Source: Membranipora membranacea
Lineage: Eukaryota > Bryozoa > Gymnolaemata > Cheilostomatida > Membraniporidae
Direction: 5' to 3'
Length of the DNA: 64,000 bases
Assembly (NCBI GenBank): GCA_914767715.1
Contig: OU612069.1
Coordinates: 10,971,387-11,035,386 of the forward strand
Below, piece after piece: positions 25,429 through 37,900 of this stretch (the stretch's first letter is position 1; each line of letters starts with the position of its first letter). The position numbers were made by a program, and so were the translations under genes. The notes below the pieces were generated by a model. It worked only from the letters and a program-made list of their open reading frames with translations, was not told the DNA's origin and searched no databases.

Positions 25429-28400
25429 GATGTTACCTGTTTCATACACCTTTGGCCTTGTACCACCTTCTATATTTTGGCTTCTTGTCATCACACTGGG
25501 ATCATCCTGTAAAAAAAAAGAATATAACAGTATTCACCAATCCTACTATCCAAGGTCAAGTGCTTGTGAACAAGTTTGAATGTGATATAGTTATGCATAT
25601 CTCTAATTGATAGGCATGAATGTATTGACATAGCTTGAGTACCATCACACTGCTTTTCTATTTGGGTCTCACCCTGAGATTTAACAAATGAGGAGCGCTT
25701 TGTGAAGTATCCTGGTATTGCGGCATGAAGGATGGCAACGTGGTCACCTGTGCCCTCCTTAGTTTCATTGTAGTGTGTGTACTGACGGAAGATCTTCGGG
25801 CACCACTTGCATTCCTCTGTGAAAAGAATAAAATCTTATACAAGCATTGCCTTATTTGTCATGAGCTGGCAGTCTGAAATTTGAATTCAGAGCGTAATAC
25901 CCTCTATATGGTACATGGTACTTAAGCCATGCCCTATACCCTTGCCTGACAGATTATTGCGCAAACACACAGTGGACCTGTGGAATATGTAGTCCAACTT
26001 TGCAAGGAGCTGGCTATGGATGGTGCGCAAGCACCATATCAGGAATGACAACTCACTCATGTTAATAAAAGCATCAGGTCCTCAATTTAATGAAGCAGCA
26101 CTCTGGAGTGCAGGTTACCAAAGCTGGGCCCTACACCCTGTACTTGCTGTCTTATATATCATAGAGGCAGATTGGTTCTTTTATACCATTAGTTTGGGCA
26201 CAAGGAAACAGTTCATTTCAGTATAGCTCTGTCTGAGTAGAAAAAAAAACGTAATTGATTGGGCTGGGAATTGAAGCCGAGAGTGTGAATCTCTCCCATC
26301 AACCATTAGACACTCCTGATAGTGGTTGTCGAAATGAGATATGAGGCTTTGAGCAATATTCTTCCAGTTTATGAAGATAGATTTGTGCCTTCATGTTACA
26401 CCTTGGAATCTTAGCTTATTATGCCAGCAGCCATTCATTTCATTTCATTTTCTTTCAATTCCCGGTTGAGACAACAAAGGGGTGAGTGTGAATAATAATA
26501 TATTTTTACATATATCACAATTATAACATGCTTATGATACGCGAGAGGCCCGAGTTCGAATCCCGGTGAAGACAGATTTGTTTTTACATTTATAATCTCT
26601 TTCACTTAGCCCTGTTCACACGGCCACTGTTTTTGGTTTTTTTTTTGTTTTTTGGGTGGCCACGTACTTCTCGTTATAGTATCAGTAGTTGTCTTCTGCT
26701 GTTTTAGCTCTAATTTTCACCACTTTGAGCTTTGACTTTTTCTCTGTTCCATAGGCAAATAAATTAACTTTGTCATTTATCATATTCAAAACTCAATTGA
26801 CAACCTGAGTGTTTATCATCCACACCCCTGAAGTTTTGTGGCATTTATGATCACGGCATTTCTAGTTTTATTGTAATTTCTAACATCATAGCTGGCCTGC
26901 CAACTCACCTTCCCTTCCAATATGACGCCAAAAACTAAATTTGTCAGCCCACACTTGCATGGTAAACACCATGGCACAGAAATCCAGCACATTCTGGTTG
27001 TGAATGATAATGATGTGAGGGCATTAGGTCTACAAATTACCTCTGAGAAGCTGAAATGATCGACTTCCTGGAGAGGTTCAGCATGTGAATCCAAGAAATT
27101 CTGTTCACCGGGATCCACAATATCAGTTGAACCAAATGTTGTTTCTTTGGCAGTATGTGTGTCCAAATTAGATGAACCAAAAGTTGTTTCTTTAAGAGTG
27201 ACCTGTGATCCCAATCCTGAGTCCTTGGATTTCCGGTTCTGTGTGAAAGATTGTCTCTAATAATAGAAACATGAGTTGAGAAATAAAAAACATTCTATTC
27301 ACTCTAGTGAGCGATATATCTGTTGCTAAGATTTTCAACAACAATAATGGAACAAGGTTGTATTATGTTAGAGAGACTCAAATATCATGGCAGTGATACT
27401 TTTGGCATTGTGGCATTGAAACATATTTGCGTACAAACTATTGCGACATGCAGTACATTAATACAATATTTATTGGAAACGCAGGTATACTGTTGTATCA
27501 AGGGCTATTATTTTACTCATTGGTTGTATACTAGAAGAGCTGAAAGGCTCTACAATTGCAACCACCAATCGGATCACAGGATCATAAAAAAATAGTGTTA
27601 CATTTCAATATTTGTTCATTGTTTGATGTGTAATAAAATGTGTGATAAGATAAGTTATCAGTTTATGCAATGAGTTCAAATTGCTAAGGACTCAAATGGA
27701 ACGTCAAAATATCAAGCTTTCAATTATAGAGTGTATAAACTGCCAACCTGTCCACTTTGGGGTCTTGGTCGGTATGACTTTGTACGCTCATCTTCCGCCT
27801 CATTATGATTTATTTGAGCCTCAGTCGAGAGCCCGGATTCCTACAAAAATTAAGAGATTTCGAAGTGACGCTATCGATGACAAGTTTTATTAGGAAAGTT
27901 TCAGGGTCCGTCTGTATTTACCCTGGTTTCTCTCTACCGATGAACCACAACACTCAAAGCAAGTTAACCAAAGGAGTCGGAGGTGGCTCAGTTGGTAAGA
28001 GCTTCGGTCTTAAGGATGTAAGTGCTGAAGTGTTTGAATCCCACTGCAGTCCACTGATTACTGCACTTGTTGGCCTCCAGGTGTGCTCCGACCTGCCTGA
28101 AAACTGAGAGCAAATTGGTGCAGACATTGCAACCTTGCCTTTGAGACATCCATTATTTCACCGCCCATTCTTCGGAATGTGGTGAGTGACTTAACCTTGA
28201 GATTTTCACCAACAAAAATCATACTCAGGAGGCTCCAATTATCCCACGATATTGAACAAACCCATCCTACTGCCGCAACAATTTTCTCTAAGCGGGATAA
28301 TCAAAGAGAAGACAGAAAACAGAAGCGTGATTACACACACTTACAGGCCTACATTGCTTTGACCAAAGATGTGAATGTGTGTGGAAATGTGTGGTTCTTT

Positions 28401-31400
28401 GCAACAAAGTCACTGTCAATGCTATCGTAGAATTGGATGTATTTGCGTGTAGTCAATGGCGAAGTGCTAAACAACATAATTGGCAGGGACATTGTGAAGA
28501 TAATAATGTACATAAATGTTTTAATGGAACAACAGTATAGTACTCACCACAACAAAAGGCCAGGATTGACCTGGCCTGTCTCCATTTTCTTGATGAGGCG
28601 ATATGTATGATGGAATCCAACCTTGAGCACTTTGCTCAGCTATCACGTTCTGGTTCTTTTTCTTTTCAAATTTTTTCCTTTTTCGATTCTCCAATGCTTT
28701 GTTAAAAGCGGATAGAATCCCCTTCAAAAGGAAATTCCGCATGGGTGACATCAATATAATCATGCCTCCATATTAAGACAAATGGAAAAGTTTGCAGTCA
28801 TCAAACTAAAACAATAAAATTATGAAAGCAAAAATCAACAGTGAAAATATTCAACATTCAGATTCAATCATCAACATTATCGAATCACAGAGACTGATGC
28901 CAATCAAGGCTACCTTCTTTTTCCCTCTCTTTTCATATTTTGGTTCATATTGAGGCCGAGATACTTTTGGTTGCGGCTCCGAGTCCTGTATCTCCCCAAT
29001 CTTCACTGTCGCTCCCCTCTTTAACCTGTCAATTTCTTCTTGAGTGAGATTTAACTGTACAGGAAAGGTCTTTGCTGCTCTTCGAGTGAATTCAACCTGG
29101 GGAGAACAAGGGAATTAATTATAACTTCAGCCCAGCGTTATCTCAAAAGCTAGGTTAAAGGGATACATTTCATGCAAGGAAATAATATGGTTTTCCAAAG
29201 AGTAACTGACAGTCCTTGATTGTACACCCACACATTCATACACATCACCACATCCTGCTTCAAGAAATGGATATATTGCCTAAGCTGTCTAAGTTTTTAA
29301 TCTATGTCTATTGTAAGTAAAGTAGACATACCTGTTCCTGTCTGGCTGAATGTGAAAAATATCCATCCTCCATCCTTGTATACTTTATGCTTGTAGTACC
29401 TGGCTCTTATGTTGCCCTAAATATACTATGCTCAGCAGACCTCAGGACACAGTCAAGAGTTGATTGCTACCTCTACCTGTGACTGCGCCTGGACGAATAA
29501 TCTGTATATTGCCGCACCTGTTTGCAGCTTACATAAGATAAGGTAGAAGTTTTACGTCAAATAGTGAGTAATGGGAATCCCAATGGCCTGTGGAAAATGT
29601 TTAAAGCCCACCCTCCGAAATCTGATAAAGAGTATTTGAACAAGTTTGTGTGACTTGTCATGTGGTTAAGTGGAGTATCATTATCAACAACCATAATAAG
29701 GAGCAGCGATTTGAAGTCACTTGACCACACTCAAAATTCAGGCAGTTTTTATTAGTATATTTTTAGTCTATCAAAAGCCTACTTCACACAATCTTGTAAA
29801 TCCTCAAATCAGTAATCTCCAAAAACAATTATTGAATTGTTCAGACCGAGTGAGCCCATTTTCTCTCCCGCCAGGAACTGTTGGATGCAAGAAAAGAGTT
29901 AATTAAGGCTGCTTAAACTACCATTTCTTTCTTGTAGGTATAAAAATAATCAAAGCCTTTGAGAATTTATTTCCCCAGGAAACAGGAGAATTTAACTCCT
30001 TATTACAGATTCAAACACTTTGTATAAATGACACGGTGAATTTTTCAACCTATCACATTTAGGATTTCGCAATAATTACCAGTTTTCTAGTCAACTGGGA
30101 AGCTGTTACTACCTTGTATCAATATTCAACACTTGTATTTGAGTTAATATATTTCCAAATACATCTTCATTTCTTTCCATTGAATCATTACATTATCTGT
30201 CTACAACTCTCGATATTTAGTCACCGATGTTTATAGTAACTGGATAATTTGATTCCTCGATTCAAGACAATACCCTGCTCAACAGTTTGTGCGATGAAGC
30301 CTTAGGTTAAAAAACCACATAGATTCCCTACAAACTAGAGGCTAGGCAGCAGAATAATGGTATCTTTAGGGCCAGATTCAAGAGTAAGGCAAGGGTATAA
30401 ATATTCCTTTCTTCAGCTCTTTGTTGATGTTTTTATAGCTTGGAGATTTATTGTTTTTAAAACTCCTGACACAGGAGTTTGTCCAGCCGGCCAATACGAA
30501 AAAAACTATGGAATTAAAAATTGTTGGCAAGATTAATTGTTTGAATCGTTCGGATCCGACCGCAACAGGTACCGTCAACAGGTACCGTCAACAGGTACCG
30601 TCAACAGGTACCGTCAACAGGTACCGTCAACAGGTACCGTCAACTCATCAAGTTTGGTGGGACAAAGTGAATTTTGGGCACCAAAATTATGATGTCATTG
30701 CCTAACTTGGAATTTTGACAAATTTTTCGCGGAGCCATACTACCGATCTGATGTCAAGTAAAAAAGTGAAGGTGTTTTTTGTCTATGCAGCGTGGAATAT
30801 GCCTATAATAAATCTAAATGATATAATAGCAGACTTAAGAGATAGCTGAGTTTGTATCAGTGGATCCTCCAGCGTGTGAATGTAAAATAACCTGTTTTTG
30901 GATCCATTTGTAGTCAACTCACTACATGAGTTTGCTCAGGGAGTTTGGGACTAATGCTGTCCCAAACTCCCTGGTTTGCTCGACCGCCAGGTTTGTTCTA
31001 ATATTTAAACACGCTGAGACAAACTCTTGAAGGTATTGGACACTTGCCCTCAAGGTAACAAATATGTTGCTGTCAATTCCTCAGGATGTGCTGTGACAAT
31101 GTGACCAAAAAGATGTTGACCAAAGATGAGAACAGGAGGGAAAATCACGGTAGGAATTCGCTTAAGTGCTAAAAACTGAGAAATTGATGAGCGCAAATGC
31201 TGGGATGAAGAGCACTTGAAATATTTTTATTAAATACTGGAAGGCATTGAATATTACTTAGATAACTATTCATGTACAACATCACATTATAGTCAGTCAA
31301 CAATGAGGTAGATGAAAGAAGATTTCTTGGTAACTTGGTAATAATAATATTTCAGATACATAGGAGTGCATAACTATGAAATATTGAGGGTTATCAGGCC

Positions 31401-34400
31401 TTGCCCGACCTAGTGCATATATTATAGTAATTGAAAATAAAATTATGAACCTCATCGGAATGCAGATTATTAAAACTTTGAGGTCTTGCAGCAATATATA
31501 TTTGTTTGACTTGACGGCAAAGTTGTAATGTTACAAATTTTTAATATGTAGGCGAGCCTCTGAGTTTGAGTCATTGTATTTTTCTATCTGATACTGTTAT
31601 AAGTTGAGTCATTCAGTGTTAGTAGCCTTCTTACAGCAGTAAGCAGCTCACTGCTGGAGTTGTTCTCACTGCCAGGGTTGATGGACGCAGTGGCAGGTTG
31701 GCCATTTTGTGATATAATGTTTGAGTAATCTGATTCTTCTCGATTGGCTAGAAGCTGAGAAAAGGTTCCAATTTTGTGATTCTTCGGCTGTGTTTCTGGT
31801 TCGATGTCTGAGATTATATCAGATAAGACGTCTATCTCATCTGTAAGTCAGACACAATGAATATCATTTTGGGTCGTAGTTAAGAAGAAAATGACAGGGG
31901 GAGGAAAAATCTGAGGCAGGTCCACTAGGAGGGGTGCTACAACCTCCTAAAGCAATCTAGCTTATACAAAAATAGCATAAGGAAATAAATCCCAAAGGAG
32001 TTGATAATAATGGCATGGATTATTCAATCAACTTGTTTCTAGGCCACATTATTTAGCTTTCTAGGGGAGGAAGTGCTTCCCTGCCTCCCTTAAAAGAACG
32101 GATCTGTAATAACATTGTCCTAACACTGCAGAGTTGATGAACATGAAGAACAGTGAACGTTGAAAATCAGGAGACTAAACATTTTACAAACCGGGTATTC
32201 AGTGCTTAGTGCAAGTCCGAGTGCTCAGAATGATTGATAATGGTATGCCACAAAATTTATCTTGCAGCCGTCCGAGCACTAGGCACTAGGCACTAGGCAA
32301 GGTTTAGATAAGGAATTCTTTGCAAGGCTGTAAGAGTTAGATGATGAAAAAACTTTCAAACACACAAAAAACTGTCGAAAGAGTCCAAATTTCGAGCCAA
32401 ATGTAATGAGGTACATTGAATTGTTCAGCTTCAAGGGCAATACAAGAGCTGTGCATCAAACCTTGGATATTACCTTGTATATGATGTAACCGGTCACTGA
32501 TAGATTTCTCATACAGATAGGTGCGATAGTTGGTTTGGTGTGTATTCTCTGCTGCCTCCTGAGTTCCTTGTATGAGCGAATCAGAAATCAGTTTCCTTCT
32601 GTCCAGGATACGAGTAATCTTATCTCTGATATCTTCAAACTGCAAATTAAAAGTGGAAATATTACATAATATAATACTATAAATTGATTGATAATATTAT
32701 ATGATTATGAGTGACAAATAAGCTAACATATGCAAAATTGATAGATGATCGTGAGAGCGGGTATTTTCTTGGGTTTGGGAGTAGCCGCTTCACAAGGCTA
32801 GGAGGGGGGAAGGGACACAAGGGCACCTGTATCCGTGCGAAACACCGAAAATCACTGCTTCACATTTGTTGTGGAAACATAAGATGAGCAACCAATGTTT
32901 GTATCATTGATGATCATGATATGTTAACACTAGGTTGAGTGACTCTTTTACCATACACCACTGTAATACAATTAAGTTTATTTGAAATCAGATAAAAACT
33001 GTCAGCAAGCAATACTCAAATACTGACCACCTTGTCTTATCTTATGTAGGGGAGGGTAGTGGTATGAGACTATACCCTCCAGAGATTAGGTGATTGACAC
33101 ATAGCTTTCAAAAATCCCCGAACAATTTTGATTAGTACTGATACTGGTGTAAGAAGGATGAGTATGTTCCATCAGTCGGTTTTGTGATTATTAGAGATGT
33201 CTGAGTATGAGATGTGGTTGATTTGTGGTCGCTATTGGTTAAAGTTAATCTGACTTTTTGCAGCTTTTTGGGTAGGGAGAAGCCAGGGTGAAACCCTCAA
33301 GAAGAGAGCTAGAATTTAATTCGGGATATCTTGCTTGACAGCCAAGTATGTGATCATATGCCCTATCAAAGTTCCTACTAACTGCTGCCACATATGTATT
33401 TGTAGTAATCAGGTATCATAGACATAGACGCAGGCGGAGACGCGCAGGCGCAGACGCAGACGCAGACGCAGACGCAGGCGCAGGCGCAGGCGCAGGCGCA
33501 GGCGCAGACGCAGACGCAGACATAGACTAAAAGAGCACAGTCAGGTATTACTATAACAAACCTGGAATGGTTCCTCATTTTGAACAGAAGTGATCATGTT
33601 CGATTCTCCCGATCTCTTTCCGTGTCTGTTGAACATTCTTTTATCCGTCTGCTGATCTCCCTCAGGTGTAACAGACCTAGACGCTGCTTCCAGCTTCATG
33701 TAGATACAAACTATTAAGCCATGGCAGTCGGGTCTTACATTCCTCTCTGTAAAATGTATTACAATTTTGAATAAGTTTTAATAGAGACAATCGACTGATT
33801 TGATGGTGCAGTGATCCATTGGGAGTTATCTTCCTATAATGCATGAGGAGACAAATCTGAATAGTCGGATATTTATTTAATGGATAATTAGCACAATGAA
33901 TAGCATCATCGGCTTTAAAAGATGCGCCAGATGCTGCTCTTTATAACTTCTATAATAAGAAGAGATTGACAGAGACTTGAGTGCAATTTGGCTCGACCCT
34001 GGCCTGGACCAGACTGACGATGATCTCCAAAATTAGATCCACACATTGTGCTAATGGATTCTGGGATCTCGAATTGTAGGCAGGTCAGGTTGCGTTTTGG
34101 AACTCAATCATGCTAGAATATATATGCTCCAAGTTACACATGGGGTGACCGCCCAAGGTTCCAACCCCAACCATATCAAATATGCTAAAAGTTACGTTTG
34201 CTATTTACAATTCAAGATATGATTGGAAAAAAGCAATCCTGGTTTTGATGGTTGAAATCTGATTAGGGTATGTGTCATCACATACTGTCCTCCTTCTTAT
34301 GTAACAATCATGCGTAGGACACATGAATATGCCTATATAAATAATACAGATATGCATTATGGTATTATATTGTCGGCCGACTCAAGATTTCAGACACTGA

Positions 34401-36180
34401 TATAGTTTGTGATTAACTACGGTAACAAAGAATAAATATTTAATTACTACCAACTGAGTAATATTATGATTCCCTGCATGATCGGTTTACTACATGTGAT
34501 TCATATTGATTTGATGCTAATAAAATGTAAGTCTTTATAAATTATGTAGCAATTTACCTTCTGCAATATTAATATAACCTATGCATCATTAGATAAAGTT
34601 ATAACGTAATAATAATGACTCCAGGTTTTAGTGTCCATAGAAACAACTTAAAACCCATATATAATTTAGAAGCTTTCAGCATATAGTGAGACTATCAATG
34701 ACAGTTTTCAGGTTGAAAGATGTAACAGGGCGCTCAAACACATTCAATCTCACCAGCCACCTAACTTATTATGACCCAATTTTATGCGGGGGGGGGGGGG
34801 GGAGGGGGGCCCGATCCGGTTGAGAAAATCGCGTAGTCGCAAAAACAATTTTCGCCCCTATATTTATTACATTCCTCATTGTACAATAATAAGGAACGCT
34901 CTACATCTAGTCACAGTATTTTGGAATTCCCCAACCATTGCATTTGAGTGAGCTCCAATAAAAAAACTCTCCCACTGCAGAGATGAAAATACTGCACATC
35001 CATATATGAATGTTTGATTTATGGTGAGGTTACAGCCCCCAGGACATGGTGGTGGATGAAGCCCCCTCAATGAAAAGGTTGGGCACCCCTGCCTTTGGGG
35101 GTTTCATGTTTCATCTGGAGTAGTTTGTATCTTATTTTTGTGACAATATTACAGAGGCCTTTGGTTGAGGGCCATGTATTCATGGATTTATTGGTAAAAT
35201 ACACAGCCTCCACCTGATATACCCTTGTCTCAAGAACACTGAAGACAAGCTGATCACAGCAGGGTGAGAATGTATCAATACAACGAAAGCCGATCGCATT
35301 CGCTCTGAAACTTCTGACGCCTTCCATGATAACATAAACAGTGGCAGGCGTATGTCATCAAGAATAGGTCGCTTCATTCCAGCTCGTACTAGGACTGCTC
35401 CCCCAGCTAACAATAACCTTTCTAGACATTATTGATTTCTGTGAATTATCTAGTCTAATTATTTTGTAATATTTTGAAATTTTTTTTCGCTTATTTTTGT
35501 AAAACAGAGCAATACATGCTGGCTCTTATTTTTATTTTACTTTTTATTTTACCAATTGTAATCACTGTCTCATTTACTATCACAAGTACTGACAGGAAAT
35601 TAAAGTACATACAAAAAACATTATAAATGTTGTTGAAAACTTTGTCTGTAGCTTTTAAACCACATGGTAAGTTTTGAGGTCTGAGTAGAGCGGTAAACCT
35701 GCGTGCAGGATTTCCATATCGACTTGTTGAAAGCTTGTTGGATTTGCTACTACAGATTAATACCATTAATAGATAATGAAATCTACATTTAAGAAAATCC
35801 CTCATTTCTTTCATGGCAAGCTGAGATTGGAGTAAATATAAAGTATTGGATGAAAGTAAATTATTAGCTAGCCATAAATAAGGCTATTTCGTGTTTCCGT
35901 GAATACTTTCCTGTAGAATATTAAAACACAGGATTACCAAATTTTGTTAAACCAAATTCTTTATATTTCAACTGACCTTCGGTTGGCATTGAATAGACTG
36001 AGGCTGACAGGTGAAGAAGGCATAATAAGGTTTCCAGTATATGTACAGGTCCTCTATACAAATGTACCATGCTGTCTCATAGAGCGCTCAGGGTCTAAAT
36101 GTTCTTCAATGCAGGGCCTACTCCTCTCTTGCTCCAAGTTGTTTGACGATCCCTCAGTTTTGTGCGGGAAATTCTCTTCC
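20247..36180 (-). CDS. Unrecognised low-complexity protein, NPF-motif family, copy B (at least 17 exons, 5' end open)
   Basis: Exons, 5' to 3' on the minus strand: 36180-36068 (tentative), 33746-33562, 32639-32474, 31840-31635, 29096-28914, 28721-28548, 27256-27041, 25816-25673, 25506-25437, 25214-25062, 24839-24764, 22208-22098, 21919-21845, 21354-21257, 21010-20908, 20644-20607, 20281-20247. From 33746 onward the phases agree at every junction and give about 677 codons. The first exons encode a block with RPDCHGLIVCIYMKLEAA and then a helical, charged region (FEDIRDKITRILDRRKLI). Next comes FPVQLNLTQEEIDRLKRG, a lysine-rich exon, Ser/Thr-rich sequence, one NPF and a PAPRK basic stretch. The exon with TEMSVNNFAVQETGTT matches exon 9 of the plus-strand gene (both 103 bases, phase 1 to 2). 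It ends with TGA at 20249-20247. The true start was not found, and the function is unknown. Confidence 0.83.
22441..22516. repeat. 76-bp element with perfect 18-bp inverted ends
   Basis: Bases 22441-22458 (aaggtactaaaaaggtac) are the exact reverse complement of 22499-22516. The short interior is not coding. A related half-site, gagaaggtactaacaaagtac, occurs at about 49596. It lies in an intron of the minus-strand gene. Confidence 0.7.
25390..25430. repeat. (ATT)n microsatellite
   Basis: About 13 trinucleotide ATT repeats lie a few bases from the splice donor of the 25506-25437 exon of the minus-strand gene. Confidence 0.95.
26259..26325 (-). repeat. tRNA-like SINE relic
   Basis: On the minus strand it reads aggagtgtctaatggttgat, then a 5-bp stem gagag/ctctc around the loop attcaca, then ggcttcaattcccagcc, ending in a T run after caattacg. 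The anticodon stem is intact but the T arm is imperfect. A tRNA pseudogene or SINE head is more likely than a working tRNA. Confidence 0.45.
26530..26576 (+). repeat. Truncated tRNA-like B-box fragment
   Basis: The stretch gaggcccgagttcgaatcccggtgaagacag has a complete T-arm (B box) but no upstream D arm. It is the 3' half of a tRNA-derived head, probably a truncated SINE. Confidence 0.4.
27972..28200 (+). mobile_element. tRNA-derived SINE, family 1, copy 2
   Basis: It shares the head ggaggtggctcagttggtaa, the B-box area gaatcccactgcagtcca, and the body motifs ggcctccaggtg and ctccgacctgcctg with the copy at 14590-14835. It is inserted in an intron of the minus-strand gene, in antisense. Confidence 0.8.
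30564..30645 (+). repeat. 13-bp tandem repeat, about 6 copies
   Basis: The unit aacaggtaccgtc is repeated about six times without change. It lies in an intron of the minus-strand gene. The near-perfect copies suggest recent expansion. Confidence 0.92.
30937..30973. repeat. Perfect 15-bp hairpin
   Basis: cagggagtttgggac (30937-30951) and gtcccaaactccctg (30959-30973) are exact reverse complements around a 7-base loop. It is intronic in the minus-strand gene. Confidence 0.8.
33425..33525. repeat. Hexamer repeat (GACGCA/GGCGCA)n
   Basis: About 16 copies of gacgca or ggcgca lie in a row. They create a spurious Cys/Val/Ala frame on the minus strand. The array is just downstream of the splice donor of the 33746-33562 exon. 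Confidence 0.92.
33747..36067. other. Intron or upstream region of the minus-strand gene
   Basis: It contains a poly-G run (34789-34808) and, at 35078-35095, the sequence aaaaggttgggcacccctg. That sequence resembles the right end of a hAT element, but I could not locate a matching left end. Two overlapping minus-strand frames of 70-90 codons (35067-35413) may be remnants of a transposon protein, but no motif is recognisable. Confidence 0.4.
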
Positions 36181-37236
36181 CTGCAAAAGAAGTGGTAGGT
36201 CGAATACATTAACACAGAAACACATATTGTATAATTGAGGATGAGGAAAGTTAGTCGGGATGGTGCTTGTGTAAACGAGTTATTGACAAGTTAATCCAAA
36301 ATGTTCTCGCTGCAAGCAGGCTCATGTATTGCAAATGAAGTTGTATTGCCTTTTACCATCATGACGCAGAAAAAATTGACAACCAGCTCTATTTTGTAGA
36401 CACGGATCACTAGTTTTTATATGGGCATTGTACTCTTAAAAACAGATTTTAGCGAAAGCGTTCATTGCACAGGAGTTGCCCTCAAATGACAGGTGCATAT
36501 TGCATATGTTACTCAAAATGGGAGTTGACGCAACATTGTTATTATATAAAACAGTTCAATGCCTCATTACTGCTGTGATTTTGACTATTTTGCTTTTCCA
36601 TACTGGCTGTTATGGTTCAATCTGTACTAACGATTGAGATAGAATGCTCATTGTGTGTTGTTTGTGATGGTCTAAAACTGAGGACAAACTAGAAATTAAG
36701 TCTCCATATTATACTACTTTTTTTGTCATTTGGTGGCATGTGTTTTGTTGAAATTTTTCACCTAGATTCACCGGAATCGGATGTTAGCACTATTTTCCAT
36801 ATATCAATAATAAAATTGTTGGTGCATGAATATTCTTTTGTTACATGCAGTATAAACTTACAGTTCTTTGACACATTTGAAGCCTCAAAGAGAATTCAAG
36901 TTAAAAATTGATTAAAACTGTGCCAAAATTAGGTTATATATTGGCCAGGATAAGGATAAAACAAAACAAACTACTTCGCTTGATAAATTATTGAATGTAA
37001 ACTATTACTGACTGCTGTAGAGTGTGATTTCCTGCACAACCTGTATGCTTTATAAGTTTTCTACTCCAGCGCCATATAAAATTAATTTATGCACTGATCG
37101 AATTTCAAATACAATGACATGCAACTGGAGTTATGAATATTTTAGTTATTTTTCTGATGCCTTCTCATAATCTCCAACGCAGACAAACAATTTACTGACT
37201 TTCATGGAAAGCCGGGAAGAAATCGCCGATCCTTTG

Positions 37237-37900
37237 TTACAGCATCATAGATGCTTAACTAGGGTGCAACCGATTTTACCCGCATCTCCTTTTGTTCTTT
37301 GATTCAATGACATTGCGCTATTCAGCTTAGCATATCCCCACCCCACCCCCTGTAAAATATGATGTCACCGATTTCTTACCTCATCAAAGATGATAATCTC
37401 AAAAGCAACAAATTCCTTTTTGATTGCTCCTATTGTCCCTCTAACAAGTTCCAGGTAAAACATGCATTATGACTCTCTTTTTGGAGTCTATTTATAAATC
37501 ATAATGCTGAGCGAGCAAATCGTCCATCATTTGTTACGATGATGAAGCAGGCCTAATATTAGCGCATTCATTCACAAATTAAACGAATTATTCTCGCTAT
37601 TTACAGCTCAGTAGGTTTTTTGGTGTGACTTCTTGCAAAATCAAAAAAAAATTAGGAAGTGTTCATCTGTGACTTGATCAAATTTTGGAACTTCGCTCTT
37701 AGACAACTGAATTCGCTCTGGATTTAAACAATAGGCCTAGGCTACATACATTGAACTGCCCTTTTGGAGTCTTGTTTTTTATTTGCTACGATTCCATCTA
37801 AAGGATGAGTCCAAGGAGGCTCTGACAGGGTCGCGAGCGGGCTACCGTTGGCTGCCAAAGAAGCCACTCTTTATGGAAGAGGCAGATGGGATTTTTTTGC
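37237..37900 (+). repeat. Diverged direct repeat, copy 1
   Basis: It aligns in the same order and orientation with 41549-42225. Shared blocks are gttac(a/g)gcatca, ctagggtgcaa, tctccttttgtt, gtaaaatatgatgtcacc, gatgataatct, cacaaattaa, ttattctc and gaagaggcagatgg. No coding frame is shared. It is either an old segmental duplication or two copies of one unclassified repeat. Confidence 0.7.

Noticed and set aside
33378-33578. Cys/Val-rich minus-strand frame
   Set aside because: It is the translation of a GACGCA/GGCGCA hexamer array, joined to part of a real exon in another frame.
35067-35413. Two overlapping minus-strand frames next to a hAT-like end
   Set aside because: No transposase motif is visible and no matching left end was found; too weak to call an element.
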